Assembly (NCBI RefSeq): GCF_008329525.1
Contig: NZ_NPKQ01000001.1
Location: 1,300,261 to 1,364,260 of the forward strand
Reading direction: 5' to 3'
Source: Tardiphaga sp. P9-11
GTDB lineage: Bacteria; Pseudomonadota; Alphaproteobacteria; Rhizobiales; Xanthobacteraceae
Length of the DNA: 64,000 nt
A model generated the notes under the pieces. That model saw only the letters and a list, made by a program, of their open reading frames with translations, was not told the DNA's origin and did not search any database. Below are positions 1-8,348 of the stretch, in pieces (the stretch's first letter is position 1; every line of letters starts with the position of its first letter). The translations under genes were made by a program, and so were the position numbers.

Positions 1-1
1 A

Positions 2-640
2 AATAATAGCGGTCATTCTGTCATATTCATTAGCTACCTCGACAAAGAATACAACGAGCTAAAGAACTTCAGCAGCGAGGTTGCCGGCTTCAAATATTAC
101 TCATCGCAAGGTTCTGGAGTTGCCGGGTTTGCATACCGATGGGCATTCTTCACTGGAAGCGATGGCAAGGGAGTTTGCTCAAGTCCAGATACCCACCCAA
201 GCAAATTCCGTGATTGCTTTGGTGGGGGCGTGCAGAAACATTATGTCGCCAATCGCGGTGGCCGTGTGAACATGCCTCAGAAATGGCATGTGAAAGAGAG
301 CAGCGAGCAGCTTGTAGCAACGCTCGAAGCTGTGCTTACCCCGGTTATAGAACAGCAATTCGCTACCCAGTTAGGTAATGTTGCTGATCTTGTTTCCAAG
401 AACTTTTCATTCGGTCTAACGAAGAAGTTCGACATAGGAAAGGGCTCAGGTCCAATCGCAAGCTTGCCCGGCATCCTGAAAGACAAGAAAGATTTTCAGG
501 ATCTAGCGACCTCGTCTTCCAAGCAACGAGAGTTGGTCCAGTCGCCAGCCATAAAGGGCGACATCCTCAAAGCTGTGCAAGCTGAGATAGATCGACAAGT
601 GCCCGGCAGGTTGGATCCAAAATTCCTGAAGGAAGAGTGA
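2..640 (+). CDS. Hypothetical protein, 5' end cut by the window edge
   Basis: The frame is open from the first complete codon at position 2 to a TGA at 638-640, about 212 residues, so the real start lies outside the window. A GTG at 230 could be taken as a start, but the frame stays open without interruption upstream of it, so a longer protein is more likely. The upstream part is rich in aromatic residues and glycine; the second half is polar and ends in KFLKEE. No signal peptide, membrane segment or family motif is recognised. The stretch is more AT-rich than most of the window, which fits accessory DNA. A terminator-like hairpin follows at 666. Function unknown. Confidence 0.6.
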   Translation, partial: NNSGHSVIFISYLDKEYNELKNFSSEVAGFKYYSSQGSGVAGFAYRWAFFTGSDGKGVCSSPDTHPSKFRDCFGGGVQKHYVANRGGRVNMPQKWHVKESSEQLVATLEAVLTPVIEQQFATQLGNVADLVSKNFSFGLTKKFDIGKGSGPIASLPGILKDKKDFQDLATSSSKQRELVQSPAIKGDILKAVQAEIDRQVPGRLDPKFLKEE

Positions 641-665
641 TGCGATCCAATGACGTAATATGCAC

Positions 666-692
666 CGGCACGAATAGTGCCGCTGTTATTTT
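666..692 (+). terminator. Rho-independent terminator after the truncated gene
   Basis: A 6-bp stem CGGCAC/GTGCCG with loop GAATA is followed by the T-rich tail CTGTTATTTT. It starts 26 bases after the stop at 640, which fits termination of that gene. Confidence 0.6.
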
Positions 693-705
693 CCAATGCG
701 ATAAT

Positions 706-724
706 TTTCGGCTCAAAGCCGAAA
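706..724. other. Second strong hairpin behind the terminator
   Basis: A perfect 8-bp inverted repeat, TTTCGGCT/AGCCGAAA with a 3-base loop, followed at once by a second small one (GATCG/CGATC, 725-739). It may back up the terminator or act on the other strand. Confidence 0.4.
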
Positions 725-851
725 GATCGTATTCCGATCGACGTTATCGTACTTCGTTCTTCCATTTCTTATGGAAGCTACTGCATGAGAATTGTTCTTT
801 AGCACCCACGCGATCTTTGCGACGAGATTACTCGCGCATGGACGCTGAAAT

Positions 852-965
852 CTATAAATCCCGCGCATATCCATTCGGCCGACGCTGCTGCGGTGCGCCG
901 AGCACGGCGATGCAGAGGCCGAGAAATGCCAGGCCGATGATCTCGCAGATGAAATTTTCAAACAT
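852..965 (-). CDS. Small single-span membrane peptide (37 aa)
   Basis: Reading leftwards from the ATG at 965 gives a 37-residue peptide beginning MFENFICEII and ending in a short basic tail (QQRRPNGYARDL), with stop TAG at 852-854. Residues about 5-23 form one hydrophobic helix; the arginine-rich end would sit in the cytoplasm by the positive-inside rule. An AAGGGG sequence lies just upstream of the start as a ribosome binding site. Short one-helix peptides of this kind are common in Bradyrhizobium-type genomes, but no function is known to me. The small size means coding is likely but not proven; a longer open frame on the other strand over the same bases looks less protein-like. Confidence 0.5.
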   Translation of the reverse strand: MFENFICEIIGLAFLGLCIAVLGAPQQRRPNGYARDL

Positions 966-1153
966 GATGCACCCCTTAAAGATGTATCGAGAATGCGGAG
1001 ATGGCGCTTAAGCGTTCCTTAATGCGCGTTTACACCTCGAATCAGGGTTAATCCGCAAGCGCATCATCCGTTAATATCCGGGAGGTGCGTAAGCGCGGCT
1101 ATCGCTGGGGAGCTATCGCCGGTCTGCTATCGCAGGTCTGCTATCGCAGGATG

Positions 1154-1501
1154 TCAGCGGGCGCGGGCCTGCGCGCTGCGCGGCATCGGGATTTCGGCCT
1201 TCAGCGCGGCTTCGCCTTCGGGCGTGATGCGATAACGCACCGGCGATCCGGCCAGCGGTGCGATCCAGGTCTTTTCGACCATCTTGGACAGGGTCTTCGG
1301 CCCGGCAGGCATCAGATGCACCGCAGGCAGGCCCGGCGTGGCGCGGAGTTTCTGCAGCACGGTGCGCTCGACATAATGCGGCAGGTGGCTGGCGCGTATC
1401 GGCATGGGGCGGGACTCATCGAGTTGGACGAGGGGAGCGCAATTGTCCCTGTGGGTTGAGTTACGCAAACGCATGAGCGCGGTTTCGGTTGCATCCGGCA
1501 T
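1154..1501 (-). CDS. Small hypothetical protein with winged-helix-like C-terminal half
   Basis: A 115-residue protein. Residues about 60-105 include GPKTLSKMVEKTWI and then YRITPEGEAAL. This resembles the recognition helix and wing of small winged-helix proteins (MarR/PadR-like), where a line such as ITPEGxxAL closes the wing. The N-terminal half has no recognised motif and the tail is short and basic. It lies alone, transcribed away from the perfect promoter hexamers at 1524-1550. A DNA-binding role is inference from the wing-like motif only. Confidence 0.6.
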   Translation of the reverse strand: MPDATETALMRLRNSTHRDNCAPLVQLDESRPMPIRASHLPHYVERTVLQKLRATPGLPAVHLMPAGPKTLSKMVEKTWIAPLAGSPVRYRITPEGEAALKAEIPMPRSAQARAR

Positions 1502-1523
1502 CGGAAAAATGTCCGCCGAGCGC

Positions 1524-1550
1524 TTGACAATTTTCTTATGAGATTATAAT
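1524..1550 (+). promoter_or_regulatory. Consensus sigma-70 promoter with no downstream gene
   Basis: TTGACA at 1524-1529 and TATAAT at 1545-1550 are both perfect matches to the housekeeping consensus, with a 15-base spacer, slightly shorter than the usual 17. Transcription would start near 1557 and run right, where no credible gene follows for nearly 500 bases. The -10 box sits in the palindrome GATTATAATC (1542-1551), so it could also serve leftward transcription of the gene at 1154-1501. Confidence 0.55.
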
Positions 1551-1556
1551 CAAGTC

Positions 1557-1760
1557 TTATCCGGTTCGCGAGGGGCGCTTCATGAGGCGTCTTGAAGTGG
1601 GATCTGGATTGCGGCGCCTGCGGGCATGAGGGAGACGTTCCCTCGCGCACCCGGGAGGCTCGGAGGTCACCGTCCGACCCCACTACGGGGGTCTGCCGCT
1701 AGCGTGCGGCTGGACTGGGACAGGTAGGCGCGGGAAATCCGCTACCACCACGTCCCAGGA
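1557..1760 (+). ncRNA. Candidate structured RNA of unknown class
   Basis: Downstream of the promoter hexamers there is no credible protein frame, but a series of short perfect inverted repeats: CTTCA/TGAAG (1578-1597), GAGGGA/TCCCTC (1628-1644), TCGGA/TCCGA (1660-1677), GACCCC/GGGGTC (1676-1693), GCCGC/GCGGC (1695-1710), and a compound stem CTGGGAC/GTCCCAG (1715-1758) enclosing GGTAG/CTACC. Third and fourth repeats share two bases, so they may alternate. I checked for hallmarks of tmRNA, RNase P RNA and SRP RNA and found none; 6S RNA cannot be excluded by eye. The 3' end is uncertain because no T-tract follows. The rest, to 2034, holds no supported gene, only a CCCCTC/GAGGGG hairpin near 1890-1909. 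Confidence 0.4.
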
Positions 1761-2034
1761 AGAACGGTCCCCGGCCAGAAATCGCCGCGGTGGCGCGCCC
1801 TCAAGGCGTTGCGCGGTTGCAGCTTTGTCGCCGACGGCGAAGCGGATCGCGACACACACCACCTTTTGCGCCTGACGGCGCGCCGCCACCCCTCATATCT
1901 TCGAGGGGGACTGCTCACACCTCGGACGCGCAAGCGCCGCGAGACAGGATATGTGTGGCTGTTTGAAATGCAGGCCGGAGATCATCTCGCGCGCATGCCC
2001 CGGAATGACGAGACGGATGCGCGCGAAGAAAACT

Positions 2035-2691
2035 TCAGCTCTTCAGCAGCGGGGTGATCTTCTTGGAGAATTCCTCGAACGAGGTTTCGCCCTTCAGCAT
2101 TTCGCCATTGATAAAGAAGGTCGGCGTCGAGTTCACCTTCAGCACTTCATTGGCGTATTTCTGGTCGGCGGCGATCTTGTCGAGCAGCGCCTGGTCCTTC
2201 AGGCATTCTTCCACGGCCTGCTGGCTGAGGCCGGCCTGCTTGCCGATGCGGGTCAGGGTCGCGGCGGTGTCCTTCATCACCCAGTCGTTCTGCTGCTTGA
2301 ACAGCATGTCGATGACGGCGAAGTACTTGCCCGCGTCGTCCTTGGCGATGCAGCGCGCCAGCATCGAGCCGGCGGCAGCCTTGATGTCGAGCGGGAATTC
2401 GCGGAACACGAAGCGGATCTTGCCGGTGTCGATGAAGGCTTCCTTGATCTTCGGGAACACCTGCTCGGTGAAGGCCGCGCAATGCGGGCAGGTCATCGAG
2501 GCATATTCGGTGACGGTGACGGCGGCATCCTTCGGGCCGAGCACCATGTCGGGCAGCGACACCGGCTTGGCGACATCGGTCGCGTTCTGCGCGAATGCCT
2601 CGGAGATCAGCTGCAGCGGCGACAGGCCGATGGCTGCGGCGGCGCCGGTCAGGGCAAGGGCGGCGGTGAAGTCACGGCGCGTGATGATCAA
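2035..2691 (-). CDS. DsbA-family thiol-disulfide oxidoreductase
   Basis: A periplasmic thioredoxin-fold protein expected to introduce or isomerise disulfides. The active site CPHC is at about residues 68-71, followed by an inserted helical domain and the cis-proline strand STPTFFING, the DsbA/BdbD layout. The N-terminus carries TRRDFTAAL plus a hydrophobic stretch ending in AFA, a Tat-like signal peptide. I chose TTG at 2691 because GGAG sits 7 bases upstream and the signal then starts just before the twin arginine; a TTG at 2727 is the longer alternative. From the chosen start it is 218 aa. The DUF721 gene upstream is on the same strand. In relatives, as I recall, smc often follows; here it does not. 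Confidence 0.88.
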   Translation of the reverse strand: MIITRRDFTAALALTGAAAAIGLSPLQLISEAFAQNATDVAKPVSLPDMVLGPKDAAVTVTEYASMTCPHCAAFTEQVFPKIKEAFIDTGKIRFVFREFPLDIKAAAGSMLARCIAKDDAGKYFAVIDMLFKQQNDWVMKDTAATLTRIGKQAGLSQQAVEECLKDQALLDKIAADQKYANEVLKVNSTPTFFINGEMLKGETSFEEFSKKITPLLKS

Positions 2692-2796
2692 AGGAATGCT
2701 CCAGAGCGGCGGCGGACGCCGGGACAAGGTTCGCTTCGCTAACTTGAAACTACAAATGTGGCAAGCACGCGCCGGTTCCGGCCGGGCTGGAAAGCC

Positions 2797-3297
2797 TCAA
2801 CTTCGCTTGATCGAGGCGCCGAGCCGCGCCAGCGCCTCGCGCAGCGCCTCGTCCTCGACCTCCGGCAGCGTTTCCGCGACCTTGGCGATGGCCTTGGCGT
2901 CCGGCGGCTTCACGGTGCGGCGAGGCTGCGGCCGCGACAGCGGCGCCTGGCGCAGCGCGATCTTGCCGACCGCATTCCAGCCGAAAAACCGGTTCACCCG
3001 CTGCAGGATCGCATCCGACGAATGCTGGATCTCCAGCGCCATCGGCCCCTCGACGCGCAGGATGAGCGTCGCCGGCTCCTGCGGCTGGCCTTCCACCGGG
3101 CGCGGCCACTGGATCTTCAAGGGCTCGGAGAAGTTCGCCACCTGCTGGCCGGCGATCTCGGCCCAGCGTGTCACCAGCTCGCGCGAGGCAAAGCCCTGTT
3201 TGGCATAGGCATCGGCAAACACCCCGCCGAGCAGGACGGAGAGCGGTTTCGCCGAGATATAGCCGGGCTTGTTCATGGTCGGGCGTTTTGGATACAT
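2797..3297 (-). CDS. DUF721 (DciA-like) domain protein
   Basis: About 166 residues from the ATG at 3297. The core (PLSVLLGGVFADAYAKQGF, then LVTRWAEIAGQQVANFSEPLKI) is the DUF721 fold, whose DciA members help load the replicative helicase DnaB. The middle gives the strand-rich part (LILRVEGPMALEIQHSS, then RVNRFFGWNAVGKIALRQ); the C-terminus is a low-complexity charged tail. Other in-frame ATGs at 3306 and 3276 are possible. It is divergent from mutY with almost no space between starts. It reads into dsbA-like on the same strand, roughly 105 bases away, so co-transcription is likely. A replication role is inferred from the family only. Confidence 0.75.
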   Translation of the reverse strand: MYPKRPTMNKPGYISAKPLSVLLGGVFADAYAKQGFASRELVTRWAEIAGQQVANFSEPLKIQWPRPVEGQPQEPATLILRVEGPMALEIQHSSDAILQRVNRFFGWNAVGKIALRQAPLSRPQPRRTVKPPDAKAIAKVAETLPEVEDEALREALARLGASIKRS

Positions 3298-3304
3298 GGT
3301 CGGC

Positions 3305-4417
3305 ATGAGTCTATCAGCCGCCGCCACCCGACGAAAGAAACCTTCCGCACGGGATAGCGGGGAAAGCGCCGCCGCCAGGCGTCCGGCGCAACTGCTCGAC
3401 TGGTATGACAGACATCGCCGCAGGCTGCCGTGGCGGCCGCTGCCGGGCGAGGGCGTCGATCCCTATCGGGTCTGGCTGTCCGAAATCATGCTGCAGCAGA
3501 CCACGGTTCAGGCGGTGGGGCCGTATTTCGCCAAGTTCCTGGCGCGCTGGCCGACGGTGAGCGATCTCGGCAGCGCCTCGCAGGACGATGTGCTGCGGAT
3601 GTGGGCCGGGCTCGGCTATTACTCCCGCGCGCGCAATCTCCACGCCTGCGCCGTCACCGTATTGCGCGACCACGGCGGCGTCTTTCCCGATACCGAGGAC
3701 GGCCTGCGCGCGCTGCCGGGCATCGGGCCCTATACGGCGTCGGCGATCGCCGCGATCGCTTTCGGCCGCCAATGCATGCCCGTGGATGGCAATATCGAGC
3801 GCGTCACGTCGCGACTCTATGCGGTGGAAGAGCCGCTGCCGAAATCCAAGCCTGTCATCGTGGGGCTGGCCGCGACGCTGCTCGGACCCACGCGGGCGGG
3901 CGACAGCGCCCAGGCGCTGATGGATCTCGGCTCCACCATCTGCACGCCGAAGAAACCGGCCTGCGCGCTGTGCCCGATCAATGACGACTGCGCGGCCAGG
4001 ACCCGCGGCGATCAGGAGACGTTTCCGCGCAAACTGCCGAAGAAGGCCGGCACCTTGCGGCGGGGAGCGGCCTTCGTGGTGACGCGCGGGAACGATCTGC
4101 TGGTCCGCACCCGCCCGGAAAAGGGTTTGCTGGGCAACATGACCGAAGTGCCGTCATCGGAATGGCTGGCCGGTCACGACGACAAGGACGCGTTGAAGCA
4201 GGCGCCGACCTTGAAAAATCTCACGGCGTGGCATCGCAAAGCGGGCGCGGTCACCCATATCTTCACACACTTCCCGCTGGAGCTCACCGTCTATACGGCG
4301 CACGTGCCGCCCCGCACCCGCCCCCCGGAGGGCATGCGCTGGGTCCCGATCGCAACATTGGACGACGAAGCTCTGCCGAACGTGATGCGCAAGGTCATCG
4401 CGCACGGACTGGATTGA
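3305..4417 (+). CDS. mutY: A/G-specific adenine glycosylase MutY
   Basis: Removes adenine mispaired with 8-oxoguanine in base excision repair. The 370-residue protein has the catalytic glutamate in LSEIMLQQT (about residue 60), the helix-hairpin-helix LPGIGPYTAS (about 137), and the catalytic aspartate in PVDGN (about 161). The 4Fe-4S ligands follow the family spacing C-x6-C-x2-C-x5-C (Cys 213, 220, 223, 229). The C-terminal third is the NUDIX-like 8-oxoG recognition domain. The ATG at 3305 is preferred because the 12 codons before it do not resemble the family; no strong ribosome binding site is visible. Confidence 0.95.
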   Translation: MSLSAAATRRKKPSARDSGESAAARRPAQLLDWYDRHRRRLPWRPLPGEGVDPYRVWLSEIMLQQTTVQAVGPYFAKFLARWPTVSDLGSASQDDVLRMWAGLGYYSRARNLHACAVTVLRDHGGVFPDTEDGLRALPGIGPYTASAIAAIAFGRQCMPVDGNIERVTSRLYAVEEPLPKSKPVIVGLAATLLGPTRAGDSAQALMDLGSTICTPKKPACALCPINDDCAARTRGDQETFPRKLPKKAGTLRRGAAFVVTRGNDLLVRTRPEKGLLGNMTEVPSSEWLAGHDDKDALKQAPTLKNLTAWHRKAGAVTHIFTHFPLELTVYTAHVPPRTRPPEGMRWVPIATLDDEALPNVMRKVIAHGLD

Positions 4418-4462
4418 AGTTTGAAGCCAGACGCCTGAATGCGCGACAGCGTGTGGGCTGTA

Positions 4463-5752
4463 TCAGTCCGCACTGGAAAGTTGCGACGATTGCGGCAGCG
4501 TCACGATCGGCGGCTTCGCATTCAGCCCTTCAACCTGAAAACCGGCGACGCGCTTGTAGTTGGCGGCGATGTCTTCGAGTTCCTGCTGCGACAGCACGTC
4601 GGTGACGACGTTAAAGCCTTCGGGCGCGCGCTCCTCGACGATCTGCATGACCTGTTCCGGTCCGTTGCGCCGGTTCAGCATCACGAGATCGGTGGTCGCT
4701 GGACGGCGCTCAGCTTCATAGGCTTCGAGCGCGGCCGGCACTTCGCCAAGCGCAAGAATCTCGCGGGTCAGCACGCGCGCATCGAGAATGGCCTGCGACG
4801 CGCCGTTGGAGCCGATCGGATACATCGGATGCGCGGCATCGCCCATCAATGTGACGCGGCCGAAGGTCCAGCGATCGACCGGATCGCGGTCAACCAGCGG
4901 ATATTCATAGGCGTGCGGGCAGTTGCTGATCAGGCCGGGCACGTCGAGCCAGTCGAAAGTCCAGTCCTTGAACCAGGGCAGAAATTCGTCGAGGCGAGCC
5001 GCACGGTTGTAGTCCTCGCGGCGCCATTCATAGGTCGGCGGCATGTGCCGTTCGGCCACCCAGTTGATGTCGTATTTGCCGTCGGCCTCCGGCGCCTGCG
5101 AAATCGGGTAGCAGACGAATTTCAGGATCTCGTGGCCAGCCATGATCATGGTGCGGCCGGTCAGGAACGCATCGCTCCTGGTAATGCCGCGCCAGAGAAT
5201 GCGGCCATTCCACAGCGGCGCGCCTTCCTGCGGATAAAGCTTTTGCCGGATCGCCGAATGGATGCCGTCGGCGGCGATCAGCAGCGTGCCGTCATGGCTG
5301 CCGGCGGATTTTCCGGTGGCCCTGTCGATGAAATCGGTGCGGATGCCGTCCGGCGTTTCCGTCCAGCCGGTCAGATGATGGCTGGTGAGGATGTTCTCGG
5401 CGCCGAGTCGCTCAGTGGCTGCATCGAGCAGGATCTGCTGCAGCTTGCCGCGATGGATCGAAAACTGCGGCCATTTGTAGCCAGCCTCGATGCCGCGCGG
5501 TTCGCTCCAGATCGGCTTGCCGTGCTTGGAGAAGAAGGCGAGTTCGCGGGTGCGCACGCCGGACGCGTCGAGCTGGTCGTGCAGGCCGAGCTGGATCAGC
5601 TCGCGTACCGCATGCGGCAGCACATTGATGCCGACGCCAAGCGGCTTCAGCGCTGGTACGCTTTCGAATACGCGGCATGGTACGCCGATCTGGTGCAGGC
5701 TGAGCGCGAGCGTCAGTCCGCCAATTCCGCCGCCTGCAATGAGAACGGTCAT
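4463..5752 (-). CDS. FAD-dependent aromatic-ring monooxygenase family protein
   Basis: A 429-residue class A flavoprotein hydroxylase. It opens with the FAD-binding motif GGGIGGL at residues 7-13, has the second-dinucleotide motif AADGIHSAIR near residue 165, and the ribityl-binding motif GDAAHPMYPIGSNGASQA near residue 300. This group uses NAD(P)H and O2 to hydroxylate aromatic or heteroaromatic acids (salicylate hydroxylase, UbiH and relatives). The substrate cannot be read from sequence. It is a single gene, convergent with mutY, and 203 bases from the divergent PAS gene. Confidence 0.88.
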   Translation of the reverse strand: MTVLIAGGGIGGLTLALSLHQIGVPCRVFESVPALKPLGVGINVLPHAVRELIQLGLHDQLDASGVRTRELAFFSKHGKPIWSEPRGIEAGYKWPQFSIHRGKLQQILLDAATERLGAENILTSHHLTGWTETPDGIRTDFIDRATGKSAGSHDGTLLIAADGIHSAIRQKLYPQEGAPLWNGRILWRGITRSDAFLTGRTMIMAGHEILKFVCYPISQAPEADGKYDINWVAERHMPPTYEWRREDYNRAARLDEFLPWFKDWTFDWLDVPGLISNCPHAYEYPLVDRDPVDRWTFGRVTLMGDAAHPMYPIGSNGASQAILDARVLTREILALGEVPAALEAYEAERRPATTDLVMLNRRNGPEQVMQIVEERAPEGFNVVTDVLSQQELEDIAANYKRVAGFQVEGLNAKPPIVTLPQSSQLSSAD

Positions 5753-5954
5753 GTTGTTGCCTCCCCCTCGATTTGATCGAGGTCATGGCACGGGAAAGGC
5801 AATCGCGGCAACTGGGACGATCGTCACGGAAAAACGCGTCCGGATCGTCCGCCGGCGGTGAATTCATGGTGGACGGAACCTTAACGCAAAATTCAGCCGC
5901 GTTCCCTAATACCGGTGGCACTAGTTTTTGGGTGAATCGGTCACCGACAGGTCA

Positions 5955-6494
5955 ATGATGTCCAACCAGATTAAGCCGAGCGGCCGCGAGACTTTCTTTC
6001 CGGCGTCGGAGCTCATCGTATCCAAGACGGATCTCAAGGGGCGCATGACCTATGTGAACCGTCTGTTCTGCAAGATGGCCGGTTACAACGAAGCCGAGCT
6101 GCTCGGTCAGCCGCACAACCTCATTCGTCATCCCGATATGCCGCGCAGCGTCTTCAAGCTGCTCTGGGACACGGTCGAGGACCGCCGCGAGATTTTCGCC
6201 TTCGTGAAAAACATGGCGAGCAATGGCGATCACTATTGGGTCTTCGCCCATGTCACGCCGTCCTACGGCCCCGACGGCAAGGTCGCCGGCTATCATTCCA
6301 ATCGCCGCGTTCCGCCGCCGGATCTCATCAAGAAGACGATTGCGCCTCTTTATGCCGACGTTCTGGCAATCGAGAAGCGACACGTGAATGGCAAGGAATC
6401 CCTCGCCGCCGGTTACAAGGCCCTTACCGATTTCGTTGCATCCCAGAAGGTCAGCTATGACGAACTTATGTTTTCTCTCAAGAGCGCAGCTTAG
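5955..6494 (+). CDS. PAS-domain sensor protein (Aer-like input module)
   Basis: A 179-residue soluble protein. Residues about 20-115 are a PAS domain of the Aer/energy-taxis type: [28 protein letters not shown], then [15 protein letters not shown]. In Aer this domain binds FAD and reports redox or oxygen state. The remaining 60 residues are helical. The next gene encodes a chemotaxis receptor with no sensing domain of its own and begins inside this gene, 38 bases before its stop, in another frame. The pair therefore looks like an Aer receptor split into two chains. ATGs at 5955 and 5958 are both possible starts. Confidence 0.85.
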   Translation: MMSNQIKPSGRETFFPASELIVSKTDLKGRMTYVNRLFCKMAGYNEAELLGQPHNLIRHPDMPRSVFKLLWDTVEDRREIFAFVKNMASNGDHYWVFAHVTPSYGPDGKVAGYHSNRRVPPPDLIKKTIAPLYADVLAIEKRHVNGKESLAAGYKALTDFVASQKVSYDELMFSLKSAA

Positions 6495-7782
6495 CACGCT
6501 CGTCGTCATCGCCGGCTCTGCGCTTGCCTTGGTGCTTCAGTTCTTCGGTCTTTCGCTCGCTGCGATGGTCTCTCAGGCCACAGCGATTGCAGCGGCGGTC
6601 GTCGCGCTTGTCCTGATGGGCAAGACGGTACGCCTGATCGAGAAGGCACGCATCGCCTGCCAGCGCATCGCGCAGGGAGACTTCGAGGCCCGCATTCTGG
6701 GAATTCCTGTGCGCGGTGTCACCGGCGAACTGCTGCATAGCGTCAATGACATGATCGACGGCTGCGATGCCTTCGTGCGTGAATCCACCGCGGCGATGGC
6801 GGCGCTCAACGACAATAAATATTACCGGCGCATCCTGCCGGGCGGATTGCACGGTGGCCTGCTACACGGCGCGAAAGCGATGAATGCGGCGACAGACAAT
6901 ATTGCCGACCGCATCAAAAATTTTGAGCGCCAGACCAGCCAGCTCGAATCCACCGTGGGCGGCATCGTCTCCGCACTCGACAGCGGCGCGGTCGAGATGA
7001 GCAGCACCGCAGGCAATCTGCGGACCGGCGCATCCTCGACATTGACCCGCGTCACGTCGGTGGCGGCGGCTTCCGAACAGGCGTCCGCCAACATGCAATC
7101 GGTGGCTTCGGCCACGGCGCGACTGTCGTCCAGTGCCAGCGAGGTCGGCGCCGACGTCAATCGCTCAGCCGCGATTGCCGGTCGCGCTGTCGAACGCGTC
7201 GCCGATGCAGCGAGCAATGTCGACGTGCTTCGCGCTGTCGCCGTGCGTATCAGCGAAGTCGTGACCTCGATCAATGTGATCGCCAGCCAGACCAATCTGC
7301 TGGCGCTGAACGCAACGATCGAAGCGGCCCGCGCAGGCGATGCCGGTCGTGGTTTCGCCGTAGTGGCGCATGAAGTGAAGGCGCTGGCGACACAGACCGC
7401 GAACTTCACCGCCGAGATCGAAAAGGAAATCGGCCAGGTTCAATCTGCGACCGACAAGGTATCCTCGTCGATCACCGAGATCGGCACCGTGATTGCGGAA
7501 GTGAACGAGATCACCGGCAAGGTCCTAAGCGCCTCGGAAGCGCAATCGGCAGCAACGGCGGATATCGCTCGCAATATCGACGAAGCCTTTGCCGTCGTGC
7601 GCGAGATTTCGACCAACATCCAGTCGCTGGCGACCACGGCCAAGGATACCGAGCAGCTCGCCACGTCGACCATGGTCGCGTCAGGCGATCTGTCGTCGCA
7701 GTCGGGATTGCTGACCAAGGAAATCCGCGGCTATCTCGGCGAGGCCCGGCAGAATCTGGTGCGTCAGGCCGTGGCGAGCTGA
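6457..7782 (+). CDS. Methyl-accepting chemotaxis protein lacking a periplasmic domain
   Basis: A 441-residue receptor. Two hydrophobic helices lie near residues 11-50 with only a few residues between, so there is no periplasmic sensor. A HAMP-like and linker region follows, then a long coiled coil. The signalling tip is [21 protein letters not shown], the conserved contact for CheA and CheW. AGAAGG lies 6 bases before the ATG at 6457. The start lies within the PAS gene, so translation is probably coupled. The PAS protein is the likely input. A strong terminator follows at 7811. Confidence 0.92.
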   Translation: MTNLCFLSRAQLSTLVVIAGSALALVLQFFGLSLAAMVSQATAIAAAVVALVLMGKTVRLIEKARIACQRIAQGDFEARILGIPVRGVTGELLHSVNDMIDGCDAFVRESTAAMAALNDNKYYRRILPGGLHGGLLHGAKAMNAATDNIADRIKNFERQTSQLESTVGGIVSALDSGAVEMSSTAGNLRTGASSTLTRVTSVAAASEQASANMQSVASATARLSSSASEVGADVNRSAAIAGRAVERVADAASNVDVLRAVAVRISEVVTSINVIASQTNLLALNATIEAARAGDAGRGFAVVAHEVKALATQTANFTAEIEKEIGQVQSATDKVSSSITEIGTVIAEVNEITGKVLSASEAQSAATADIARNIDEAFAVVREISTNIQSLATTAKDTEQLATSTMVASGDLSSQSGLLTKEIRGYLGEARQNLVRQAVAS

Positions 7783-7810
7783 GCTCGTCCTCCTTCATCA
7801 AATAATCTGA

Positions 7811-7840
7811 AATTGGCGCCCTTGTGGCGCCAATTCTTTG
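7811..7840 (+). terminator. Terminator after the chemotaxis receptor gene
   Basis: A perfect 10-bp stem AATTGGCGCC/GGCGCCAATT with loop CTTGT, followed by CTTTG. It lies between convergent genes and may serve both strands. Confidence 0.75.
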
Positions 7841-7857
7841 CGTTGAGGAACGCGCCT

Positions 7858-8193
7858 TTACGCGCTGATATCCGTGAAGAAGCCTTTGGCGCTGCCGCCA
7901 TTCTCGGTCTTCTTGTTCACGGCCTCCTTGATTTTGTCGGCAATCTTCTGCTCGATCTCCCGCTGTTGTTCGGGCGACATGTTTTTCAGTTCTTCTTCCG
8001 TCACGCCGATGCTCGACAGCAACGCATCGCGCATCTTTTCAGCCGGAGTCTTCTTTGCGTAGTCGAGGAATTTCTCTTCCGGCGATTTTGATGCCGTCGT
8101 TGCATTGCCGAGGCCGCTCTCGGCCTTGTCGGATGGTTGCAGCCGGCTCGGAAGCGTAAAGGATTGCAGGCTCGAGATGATGGAGTTCGACAT
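7858..8193 (-). CDS. Conserved hypothetical protein, charged helical
   Basis: A 111-residue soluble protein with a Ser/Thr-rich N-terminus and a strongly charged helical C-terminal two thirds (EEKFLDYAKKTPAEKMRDALL, then EEELKNMSPEQQREIEQKI). No family is recognised. The start at 8193 has AAGAGAATTCC just before it. It stands alone between the chemotaxis receptor, with which it is convergent, and a LysR gene on the same strand. A link to motility is possible from position only. Confidence 0.65.
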   Translation of the reverse strand: MSNSIISSLQSFTLPSRLQPSDKAESGLGNATTASKSPEEKFLDYAKKTPAEKMRDALLSSIGVTEEELKNMSPEQQREIEQKIADKIKEAVNKKTENGGSAKGFFTDISA

Positions 8194-8348
8194 CGGAATT
8201 CTCTTGCTACGAGATGTTTGCGCTCAACTACGCAAAAACCAGGCCATCAGAAATATTCAGACATCATAAGTACTTGGGTATCTGAGGTTGCTCCGCGGCA
8301 TTGCCTCCCGGCAAGCTTTGCCGGCAATTTTGACCGGGGCGTGCTGCG

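Noticed and set aside
637..1011. Plus-strand frame over the terminator hairpins
   Set aside because: Runs through two strong hairpins and overlaps the better small membrane peptide; no ribosome site or protein-like pattern.
1557..1760. Assignment to tmRNA, RNase P RNA or SRP RNA
   Set aside because: Their universal sequence signatures are absent; left as unknown class.
4439..5776. Long open frame opposite the flavin monooxygenase
   Set aside because: Antisense frame typical of GC-rich genes; the translation has no motif and the minus-strand frame has clear FAD motifs.
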